Part shown: piece by piece, positions 1 to 5,414 of the stretch
Numbering within the stretch: position 1 is the first letter of the stretch
How the letters are laid out: each line of letters opens with the position of its first letter
Assembly: GCA_004293295.1 (NCBI GenBank)
Contig: RDYC01000367.1
Location: 1 to 5,414 of the forward strand
Direction of reading: 5' to 3'
Length of the DNA: 5,414 nucleotides
Source: Bacteroidota bacterium
GTDB taxonomy: Bacteria; Bacteroidota; Bacteroidia; UKL13-3
Notes under the pieces: model-generated
Databases searched by the model: none
Seen by the model: only the letters and a program-made list of their open reading frames with translations
What the model was told of the DNA's origin: nothing
Translations under genes and position numbers: made by a program

Positions 1-619
1 CCTGTTCCTGCGGCCAGGTTTTCTCTAATGCTATCCTTGCTTCTTCAGCATTGGAAGTTCTCCAAATGCGCAAGGCTTCTTTACGTTCCTCCAATTTACC
101 ATGATCGAACACCTCCTGTGTAGGGGCTTCGGTTGGTTGGAAAGTCCACTTTGGATTAAATTGAGTCATCCATTGTCCTCTTGCACCACAACATGAAACA
201 ACCAAGTCTTTTAATGAAGAATCCTTTTCTGTTTTTTCAAAAAGGAGGGGGATATATTCAGGGGTTACAAGAAGGGAATGCTCATGGCATTTATTGAGCC
301 AATAAAAAAGCAACGACCTGTTCTCATCATCAATTGTGCTTTGTAAGGCATGTATTGCAGCCGGTGAGCAATATTTTTTATCTTCTTTCGGACACTCTTC
401 AATTGGATTTGCTGAAATGGGAGAGGGAAGGTATCCTCCCTTGCGGTAATTGCTCACCATTGAGCTGATGTGTAAAAACATCAAGTCTTTGTCATCAGCA
501 GAAGTTTCAATCTGTTCAATAGTTTGCCTCAATTCTTCAGCCATTACTGATACGTTTATTTTTCGTTTATCAGTGCCAATAATAGCAGTGTTTATGATTT
601 CTTCCCAGGGTTTAATCAT
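1..619 (-). CDS. DUF5691 family protein, C-terminus cut by the window edge
   Basis: This is the N-terminal 206 residues of a protein that continues past position 1. It starts MIKPWEEIIN and carries TAIIGTDKRK (residues 11-20) near the N-terminus and CGARGQWMTQFNPKW (144-158), which I recognise as family signatures of DUF5691. The following helical stretch (about 178-206, ERKEALRIWRTSNAEEARIA) resembles a HEAT-like repeat region. There is no signal peptide or membrane segment, so it is probably cytoplasmic. The ATG at 619-617 overlaps the TGA stop of the SWIM gene (616-618) as ATGA, which implies translational coupling and a shared function. The biochemical role of DUF5691 is unknown. In other genomes it accompanies SWIM, MoxR-ATPase, DUF5682 and vWA genes. 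The family call rests on motif recall, not on a search. Confidence 0.85.
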   Translation of the reverse strand, partial: MIKPWEEIINTAIIGTDKRKINVSVMAEELRQTIEQIETSADDKDLMFLHISSMVSNYRKGGYLPSPISANPIEECPKEDKKYCSPAAIHALQSTIDDENRSLLFYWLNKCHEHSLLVTPEYIPLLFEKTEKDSSLKDLVVSCCGARGQWMTQFNPKWTFQPTEAPTQEVFDHGKLEERKEALRIWRTSNAEEARIALEKTWPQEQ

Positions 620-1920
620 AACGCGTAATAAGTTTGTTTAACAATGATTGCCATTGGCGTGTAAACTCCTTCAAGGCCCAGAACAACAAGGTCGAATCTT
701 TCACCTCCAGTAATGGCCAATATTTTTATTCTTGTTTTCTCGTCTGTGGTTAGCGGAATATGTATTCCTTCCTCATCGGTTAAAAAATAGTCGTTTTGGT
801 ATGTTGACAAAGCTAGGTTACGAATAAAATAAATGTATTCACTACCAAATGGAGAGGTTTGTATCTGGGCTTTTTCATAGACCAGCAGTGCCGTCCAACT
901 AGGGAAACCTATCGCTGGAATTGTTGATTCCACCAACTTACCTACATTTTTAATCATGGCCCTAAATGGATTAGGGCTTTTATAAAAAATCAATTCAGCA
1001 TTTACTATGGTTCCCGGTGTTAAGTTTACATCGGGCATTTGAGACCTTACAAAAAATTGAATAACCAATGCATAGGAGCCAGAGTTTAGTCCCAATAACC
1101 AGTTTTTTTGAACAGATAGCTGGTCTTGTTGCTCAGTTTTTTTAGCTAGAATTAACCAATCATCTTGAACGCCTTCTTGCTGTTTTAGCTCTTCATTGTT
1201 TTTACTAAATCCGATTAAAGAACGCACTTCTTCTTGTATAGGAGGTGCTAGTTTTTCTTCTATTTTAAAGGCAGAGGTAATCAAATGAATCTTTACCACC
1301 TGATCTAAAAATGGGGTATGCCAATTTTCTTTGAAGTAGTTCATTTCAGCAAGTTCTTTCACCATAAATGCCAAACCTGGTGCTTGTGAATCAACCATGC
1401 GCTTGGACAGGTTATCAAACAAACCATGTGCTTTTTCAGGGATGTTTAGTATACCATTTCGAACAACATCTTTGAATACAAGCTGCAATTCTTCTATTCC
1501 TTGTTCTACTTTTTTTTGCCGTTGCTGTGCACGTTTGGCTTGGGCTTCCTTATCAACAGGTTTATCTTGCGACTCATTCTTTTTCTCGGCCTTTTCTTCT
1601 CTTTTATCAATCCACTCTTTTACCCACGCAGGTGTATCCGATAAGTTAAAGAGTTGTTTTTGGCGATTATACAAGAGCAGAATACCTAACCCATGTTTAC
1701 AAGGAAATTTGCGACTTGGGCAACTGCATTTGAATGCAATGGTTGATAAATCAACTTGGGTTTTATATGGATTTTTTCCACTCCCTTGACAATCACCCCA
1801 TAATGCCTTTTCATTCACGCCTAGGTTAGACCACTTAGAAACATTGGCCAGTTCTTTTCCTGATTTTATGGAAGAGTCGTCTGGAGCTAAAGCGAGTATT
1901 TGGTCTTCAGTTAAATTCAA
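616..1920 (-). CDS. SWIM zinc-finger protein, probable TTG start
   Basis: The product is a 434-residue cytoplasmic protein with one SWIM zinc finger: C65-x-C67-x6-C74-x-H76, within CSCPSRKFPCKH. SWIM fingers are zinc-binding modules proposed to bind nucleic acid or protein. The N-terminus (MNLTEDQILALAPDDSS, then LWGDCQGSGKNPY at 40-52) matches how this SWIM family normally begins. A Lys/Glu/Gln-rich, probably coiled linker spans about 104-145, followed by a long C-terminal domain (about 145-434) I cannot assign. The start is odd: the only in-frame options between the upstream stop (TAA at 1924-1926) and the conserved N-terminus are CTG (1923) and TTG (1920). There is no in-frame ATG until about residue 175, so TTG is taken. 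The gene lies 69 bases after the RlaP gene and is coupled by ATGA to DUF5691. Its precise function is unknown; E. coli YehQ is a comparable SWIM protein encoded near a MoxR-type ATPase and a vWA gene. Confidence 0.88.
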   Translation of the reverse strand: MNLTEDQILALAPDDSSIKSGKELANVSKWSNLGVNEKALWGDCQGSGKNPYKTQVDLSTIAFKCSCPSRKFPCKHGLGILLLYNRQKQLFNLSDTPAWVKEWIDKREEKAEKKNESQDKPVDKEAQAKRAQQRQKKVEQGIEELQLVFKDVVRNGILNIPEKAHGLFDNLSKRMVDSQAPGLAFMVKELAEMNYFKENWHTPFLDQVVKIHLITSAFKIEEKLAPPIQEEVRSLIGFSKNNEELKQQEGVQDDWLILAKKTEQQDQLSVQKNWLLGLNSGSYALVIQFFVRSQMPDVNLTPGTIVNAELIFYKSPNPFRAMIKNVGKLVESTIPAIGFPSWTALLVYEKAQIQTSPFGSEYIYFIRNLALSTYQNDYFLTDEEGIHIPLTTDEKTRIKILAITGGERFDLVVLGLEGVYTPMAIIVKQTYYAL

Positions 1921-1989
1921 CAGTTAAATAGATAGATGAGCCTAATATAATAAGCTATTTTAAATATCCATATTAAATTATTGAAATGT
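1921..1989 (-). other. 69-base intergenic gap, no clear signal
   Basis: This very AT-rich spacer lies between the second nucleotidyltransferase gene and the SWIM gene. I see no Rho-independent terminator, no convincing Bacteroidota promoter (TTTG at -33 with TAnnTTTG at -7), and no Shine-Dalgarno sequence. It holds a 9-base direct repeat, CAGTTAAAT, at 1921-1929 that recurs at 1908-1916 just inside the SWIM gene, so the repeat flanks the TTG start. The absence of a terminator leaves open read-through from the RNA-repair genes into the SWIM/DUF5691 pair. Confidence 0.5.
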
Positions 1990-3048
1990 TTAATAAAGAG
2001 CTTCCCGCATCTCGATTAAGGTATCTTCAGCACTCTTAAAATCTGGCAATTCAGGTAAATTGCAGTTGTGAAAGAGCTGGTCTATTTTATCAATCTTTTC
2101 GTTTGCCATGGTAACCAACTCATCATAAGCAAATACCCCTGAACGAACTCTAAGTAGGAATTCACGGTCATGTCTCCTCACGTTTATCTTACCTTCCGTT
2201 GCAATTTCTTCGGCCATATGAAGCAGCCTAAAGGTATGCATCATATTCTTGGCATCGTAATTCTTCTGATGGGCTATGGTGTTTTCGTAACGTACATCAT
2301 TTCGCTTATCTACCCATTCCCAGTATTCTTGATAATCTTTACAATAATTGGAGTAACCATCTTTATTGAAGCTTAATATGGCTAAAGGGTCAATGCCTTT
2401 TTCTACAGAACTTAAGGATACATCATTCGCTTCAATTCCTGAACAAATTCCTTTTAGGTATCCTGCTGTTAATTGACTATTGTGAAATAAGGCATAAACC
2501 TCTCGCATATGTGCAATGTTTACTAATCCACAATGTTCCTGAAGTAATCCGTTTTTTTCTAACCAAGAAGTCAGCTTAATGGAACCTTGATGCTGTATAA
2601 CGTAACAAAAGTCCAATACCGATTTTCGTTCTTTATCTACCGGATTAACTATTTTTTTATGGAGTCCCTTAGCCTTTTTTATTTGCGATTGGGCATATCC
2701 GGCAAATGTTTGTTTGCAAAGTTTAGACAAAAATAATTCCGGCTTTAATAAGCCCATAATGGGATGTCTGAACTTGATGCAATCTTCCGGTGTACTTAAT
2801 AACTCAAGAATATTCGGGTTGTTCTTCACCAAAAGATCTACAAACCGTTTTAGTTCATAATAAACTTCGTCATTGGTTTCATTGTTTACCTGCTCAGTGT
2901 ATTCCAGTCCGTAATACACCCGTTTGGGTAAAATAAAAACACCCTTCATGTCTATATCAGATTGAGGGGTGTTTAGTCCATAAGCTATGCTTCCGCTAAC
3001 GCAGTCGAGAAGGAGTAATTTGTCTTTCCTAACGTCATCTATAGTCAT
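1990..3048 (-). CDS. RlaP/COG3541-type nucleotidyltransferase (second copy)
   Basis: The product is a 352-residue DNA polymerase-beta-fold nucleotidyltransferase of the PF10127 (RlaP, YcgL/COG3541) type, a family linked by gene context to RNA repair; its substrate is not established. Numbered from the ATG at 3048, the catalytic signature is G19-S20-x-A-Y-G followed by D31-I-D33 (metal-binding acids). A likely third acid is E65 in YYELKRFVDLLVKNNPNILELL (63-84), a family hallmark. A helical C-terminal half includes the AKNMMHTFRLLHMAEEI segment (266-282). The frame could open at TTG 3066, but that would overlap the upstream gene by 17 bases, while ATG 3048 lies one base after its TAG stop and fits the family. 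The genes are therefore almost certainly co-translated. The motifs suggest an active enzyme, distinct in sequence from the upstream copy. Confidence 0.9.
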   Translation of the reverse strand: MTIDDVRKDKLLLLDCVSGSIAYGLNTPQSDIDMKGVFILPKRVYYGLEYTEQVNNETNDEVYYELKRFVDLLVKNNPNILELLSTPEDCIKFRHPIMGLLKPELFLSKLCKQTFAGYAQSQIKKAKGLHKKIVNPVDKERKSVLDFCYVIQHQGSIKLTSWLEKNGLLQEHCGLVNIAHMREVYALFHNSQLTAGYLKGICSGIEANDVSLSSVEKGIDPLAILSFNKDGYSNYCKDYQEYWEWVDKRNDVRYENTIAHQKNYDAKNMMHTFRLLHMAEEIATEGKINVRRHDREFLLRVRSGVFAYDELVTMANEKIDKIDQLFHNCNLPELPDFKSAEDTLIEMREALY

Positions 3049-3049
3049 A

Positions 3050-3814
3050 CTAATAAGTTTTAACAATTTGTCTAAACAAAAAGTCTAAATCAACTTCTCT
3101 TTCCTTTCTGCCTGATAAATTTTCAAAGGCGTTATCAGCTATCTCCAATTCTTTGGTTATAAAGTTATTTAAATCTTTTTCGGCAGTATGCATGTACTTT
3201 TCGGTTTTATCAGATTTCAATTCTATTAATGTAACAATTTTATCCTTTAGGTTTTGATCAAAAGAAAGCTCATTTACCATAGTCATAAAAACGATTGGAG
3301 GAATGCTATCTTTTTCTACTATCCATTTACAAGCCAGTGTTGCTCTAAGCGCATAAAAAAGTTTCTTCAGTTTTACTTCATCTTTACCATCAATCTCCGA
3401 AAAACTATTTTTTGCCATTCCTAAATAATGATGCATTGTTGCAATAGGCGCAAAGCATTTTTCTGCATATTCTTTTAACAAGCCGGATATGTTCTGTTCT
3501 TCTCTATAAACAATAGGGGATTGAACACGCTCCAATAACGCACCATTCGATTTCCACATCAATTTTAGGCATTTTTTTATGTCCCATCCAGTAACGTCTA
3601 ACTCTCCATCTTCTGACATAAATTCTATAGTATCTTTTTTATCGGACAAGGATAAATACCAATCTAAGTCATGCCGATAAATTATACGAACATCATAATC
3701 ACTATCCGGGGAAGGAAATCCCCAAGCCCGAGAGCCTGTTTCACAGGCATAAAGTATCTTAATTTGATGTTGCTTTTCTATTTCGTTTAGTTGTTCTTTT
3801 ATTCGTGGTTCCAT
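3050..3814 (-). CDS. RlaP/COG3541-type nucleotidyltransferase (first copy)
   Basis: The product is a 254-residue polymerase-beta-superfamily nucleotidyltransferase of the PF10127/RlaP type, predicted to transfer a nucleotide to an RNA end or another acceptor during RNA repair; the reaction is unproven. The motif G27-S28-R-A-W-G32 is followed by D37-S-D39-Y-D41, supplying the metal-binding acids. The segment ELDVTGWDIKKCLKLMWKSNGALLERVQSPIVY (71-103) is typical of the family and supplies a further acid (D73 or D78). The C-terminal half is helical. The start is the ATG at 3814. The open frame extends to a TTG at 3847, but the extra 11 residues (MLCCLLIILHK) are unlike the family and run through the paired flank of the RNA element. 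The gene lies 157 bases after rtcB, with the tRNA-like element between, and one base before the second copy. Confidence 0.9.
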   Translation of the reverse strand: MEPRIKEQLNEIEKQHQIKILYACETGSRAWGFPSPDSDYDVRIIYRHDLDWYLSLSDKKDTIEFMSEDGELDVTGWDIKKCLKLMWKSNGALLERVQSPIVYREEQNISGLLKEYAEKCFAPIATMHHYLGMAKNSFSEIDGKDEVKLKKLFYALRATLACKWIVEKDSIPPIVFMTMVNELSFDQNLKDKIVTLIELKSDKTEKYMHTAEKDLNNFITKELEIADNAFENLSGRKEREVDLDFLFRQIVKTY

Positions 3815-3828
3815 CTTATGCAATATTA

Positions 3829-3965
3829 TCAAAAGGCAACAAAGCAAATAAAGTTTTTTGTTGAGCTATCAGTTTAACCACTGAATAGGACTTGAACCTA
3901 TAACCTTCAATCCAACAAGCAGATTGATGCTCTACCGAAGTATCCCTATTTTACGGCACTTTTGA
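3829..3965 (-). other. Possible closing stem around the tRNA-like RNA
   Basis: The flanks of the permuted tRNA-like core can pair. TCAAAAG-T-GC (3965-3956) pairs with GCCTTTTGA (3837-3829) as nine base pairs with one bulged T (3958). This would bring the two ends of a roughly 137-nt RNA together outside the split D loop. The 3' strand lies about 15 bases upstream of the ATG at 3814, so the stem could also affect translation of the first nucleotidyltransferase. A competing local hairpin (CAACAAA 3863-3857 with TTTGTTG 3843-3837) uses some of the same bases. The stem is A/U-rich and is supported by one sequence only. Confidence 0.35.
3860..3937 (-). ncRNA. Circularly permuted tRNA-like RNA
   Basis: Read on the minus strand, the element starts in a D loop and ends in the same D loop. 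In order it holds: GGTA (3936-3933, G18 G19 U20 A21); 3' D strand GAGC (3932-3929); A26; anticodon-like stem TCAAT/ATTGA (3927-3923 with 3911-3907); variable loop AGGTT (3906-3902); T stem ATAGG/CCTAT (3901-3897 with 3889-3885) around TTCAAGT (3896-3890); 3' acceptor strand TCAGT (3884-3880); hexaloop GGTTAA; 5' acceptor strand ACTGA (3873-3869); T8 A9 (3868-3867); 5' D strand GCTC (3866-3863); and A14 A15 (3862-3861). All four helices pair perfectly, and G18/G19 with TTC, U8-A14 and A15-U48 are all present. The capped 5-bp acceptor and the oversized anticodon loop argue against decoding. It is probably a tRNA mimic co-transcribed with rtcB. Ends and function are unknown. Confidence 0.75.
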
Positions 3966-3971
3966 ATGTTT

Positions 3972-5399
3972 TTAATCTTCTCTACTTCCATCATCAGCCA
4001 TACGCACCATTTTAGGTGTAAATTTAGCAATAACATCAACCAAATCTTTTTGCGAAGCCATAACGGTTTCTATGTTTTTATAAGCCATCGGTGCCTCATC
4101 CAATCCCGCGCCTATTAACGTAACACCGTGGACTTTTAACACTTTTCTCATCTCTTCTTTCGAAATGTTTTTAATCGCTTGCGTTCTACTCATCTGGCGA
4201 CCCGCTCCGTGTGAAGCTGAATTTATTGCATTGACTTCTCCTTTTCCACGCACTAAGAACCCCGGAGCCGTCATTGAACCCGGAATAATTCCCATCACAT
4301 CTTTTGAGGCTGGTGTAGCCCCTTTCCTATGCACAATTACTTCTTCTCCATTCCAGGTTTCTTTCCATGCAAAGTTATGGTGGTTTTCTATCCTCGCTAA
4401 CACCTCACCACCAATAGCCTTTGTTAAGCGCTCATGTATTACTTCATGACAAGCTGATGCATAATCACCGGCCAAATTCATCGCCATCCAGTATTCTTGT
4501 CCTTCTGCTGAATTCATATCTAAGTATGCAAGATTTGCAGCTTCTTTAGGAAGTTTACAAATTTCTTTCGCTAATCTAGTATAATGTCCTGCAATGGTTG
4601 CACCAAATCCTCTTGAGCCCGAGTGCGTAAGCAATGCCAAGTATTTTCCCTGTTTGATGTTTAGTTTTTCATCATCATGTTCAAACTCAATCACGCCAAA
4701 TTCAACAAAGTGATTTCCTCCTCCTGATGTACCTAATTGTTCAACTGCTTTCTGATGCAATTCTTTCGCCAAAGGAATCATATTAAATGCGGAGTGATCC
4801 AATATAGCATGTTCAGCCCTATATTTTCCATGCCATCCTGCACCTGCTCCAAATTTGGTCCAGGCAATTAATTCTCTTTTGTACTTTACTTCATTTTCAA
4901 TAAAGTGATTTTCCGGGATATCATAAATGGATAATGCCATTCGGCAACCAATATCAACACCAACACCGTATGGGATAATGGCATTTCTAGTTGCCAACAC
5001 CCCACCTATTGGTAAGCCATACCCTTGATGTGCATCTGGCATTAAAGCACCTGCAACCGTTACGGGTAACTTCATGGCCACTTCCATTTGGTTGATGGCA
5101 CCTTGCTCAATGTTTTCTGCGCCAAAAATACTATACGTATTTGGATTTTCATTCAAAGTAATCGTTTCAACATCTTTTGATTTTTCATAATCTATTAATG
5201 CCTCAGCGATTGATTGAAAAATAGCATCTTCTAAAAAATCGGTAGGTTGCATAAGCACGTCCTTAAATACTTTTAATATTGTTTCTTCAGACGCCTCTGC
5301 AAAATTTTCTCTAATAACTTTTAAAGCTTTCCCAACGGGAGCTCCTTCAGGATAACCTAATGCTAAAAGTTTTTCCCCATTGATGTTTATTGTACTCAT
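3972..5399 (-). CDS. rtcB: RtcB-family RNA ligase
   Basis: This is a GTP- and Mn-dependent RNA ligase that joins RNA 2',3'-cyclic-phosphate or 3'-phosphate ends to 5'-OH ends, as in tRNA repair or splicing. The 475-residue protein has the full motif set: PDAHQGYGLPIGGV (121-134), D149-I-G-C152 (metal ligands), GGGNHFVE (226-233, H230), HSGSRGFG (259-266), ENHHNFAW (338-345) and SHGAGRQMSR (396-405). H397 corresponds to the guanylylated histidine (His404 in P. horikoshii RtcB). About 80 residues precede the canonical core and include GYPEGAPVGKAL (15-26), making it longer than E. coli RtcB (about 408 residues). The ATG at 5399 follows an A-rich leader without a Shine-Dalgarno sequence. A tRNA-like RNA and two RlaP-type nucleotidyltransferases follow on the same strand, marking an RNA-repair operon. 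No sigma-54 RtcR regulator is visible. Confidence 0.95.
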   Translation of the reverse strand: MSTININGEKLLALGYPEGAPVGKALKVIRENFAEASEETILKVFKDVLMQPTDFLEDAIFQSIAEALIDYEKSKDVETITLNENPNTYSIFGAENIEQGAINQMEVAMKLPVTVAGALMPDAHQGYGLPIGGVLATRNAIIPYGVGVDIGCRMALSIYDIPENHFIENEVKYKRELIAWTKFGAGAGWHGKYRAEHAILDHSAFNMIPLAKELHQKAVEQLGTSGGGNHFVEFGVIEFEHDDEKLNIKQGKYLALLTHSGSRGFGATIAGHYTRLAKEICKLPKEAANLAYLDMNSAEGQEYWMAMNLAGDYASACHEVIHERLTKAIGGEVLARIENHHNFAWKETWNGEEVIVHRKGATPASKDVMGIIPGSMTAPGFLVRGKGEVNAINSASHGAGRQMSRTQAIKNISKEEMRKVLKVHGVTLIGAGLDEAPMAYKNIETVMASQKDLVDVIAKFTPKMVRMADDGSRED

Positions 5400-5414
5400 A
5401 TTTTTTGAATTTTT
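5400..5414 (-). promoter_or_regulatory. A-rich leader before rtcB
   Basis: The 15 bases upstream of the rtcB ATG read AAAAATTCAAAAAAT on the minus strand. They contain no Shine-Dalgarno sequence, and the A-rich character is typical of Bacteroidota translation starts. The promoter, or any further upstream gene of the operon, lies outside the window. Confidence 0.4.

Noticed and set aside
450..641. Plus-strand open frame of 63 residues
   Set aside because: It lies antisense to the DUF5691 and SWIM genes, with no recognisable domain; it is a shadow frame.
1397..1789. Plus-strand open frame of 130 residues, Cys/Ser/Phe-rich
   Set aside because: It is antisense to the SWIM gene, whose zinc-finger and Lys/Glu-rich codons produce this biased composition.
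1936..1953. Imperfect palindrome AGCCTAATATAATAAGCT as an operator or terminator
   Set aside because: It has several mismatches, is A/T-rich, and lacks a T tract; such matches are expected by chance in this composition.
2170..2376. Plus-strand open frame of 68 residues resembling a membrane peptide
   Set aside because: It is antisense to the well-supported nucleotidyltransferase and has no independent start signal.
3049..3066. TTG start at 3066 for the second nucleotidyltransferase
   Set aside because: It adds six residues and overlaps the upstream gene; the ATG at 3048, one base after that gene's stop, is more plausible.
3815..3847. TTG start at 3847 for the first nucleotidyltransferase
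   Set aside because: The added 11 residues are hydrophobic, unlike the family, and fall in the flank of the RNA element; the ATG at 3814 fits.
3869..3884. TCAGT/ACTGA hairpin as a Rho-independent terminator after rtcB
   Set aside because: The stem is short and followed by TAGCTCAAC and a run of A, not T, on the transcribed strand; it fits the acceptor stem of the tRNA-like fold.
3878..3950. Ordinary or decayed linear tRNA gene on the minus strand
   Set aside because: The T arm and anticodon-like arm look right, but read linearly the 5' D strand is missing and the 7 bases before TA (about ATAGGGA) do not pair with TCAGTGG. Both missing strands are found intact just downstream, so a permutation explains the sequence better than decay.
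4165..4449. Plus-strand open frame of 94 residues
   Set aside because: It is antisense to the conserved RtcB catalytic core.

Overview
The window looks like an AT-rich chromosomal segment from a member of the Bacteroidota. The reasons are low GC, A-rich leaders with no Shine-Dalgarno sequence before the starts, and the family make-up of the proteins (a SWIM/DUF5691 pair and an RtcB/RlaP cluster). The taxonomic call is an inference. Every supported gene lies on the minus strand, so transcription runs from high to low coordinates.

In transcription order the layout is as follows. (1) 5399-3972 encodes an RtcB-type RNA ligase with all catalytic motifs intact. (2) The 157-base gap 3971-3815 holds a tRNA-like RNA element. 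Read linearly it looks like a ruined tRNA, but read as a circular permutation it restores almost every canonical tRNA helix and elbow contact. (3) 3814-3050 and 3048-1990 encode two different nucleotidyltransferases of the RlaP/COG3541 type, separated by a single base. (4) After a 69-base gap, 1920-616 encodes a SWIM zinc-finger protein that apparently starts with TTG. (5) It overlaps by ATGA the start of a DUF5691-family gene (619-1), which runs off the window edge.

The first part reads as an RNA-repair operon: a ligase that joins 2',3'-cyclic-phosphate/3'-phosphate ends to 5'-OH ends, two RNA-repair-associated polymerase-beta-fold nucleotidyltransferases, and a co-oriented tRNA mimic. It recalls the Salmonella rsr-yrlBA-rtcBA locus, where tRNA-like Y RNAs sit beside rtcB, but no Ro/TROVE gene is visible here. 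The second part is the start of a SWIM-DUF5691 module. In other genomes such modules usually continue into MoxR-type ATPase, DUF5682 and vWA genes; that continuation would lie beyond position 1 and is not seen.

The permuted tRNA-like element between rtcB and the nucleotidyltransferases is the most interesting signal. No long stretch is empty: the only gaps are 3815-3971 (the RNA element), 1921-1989 (69 bases, nothing convincing) and 5400-5414 (A-rich leader).
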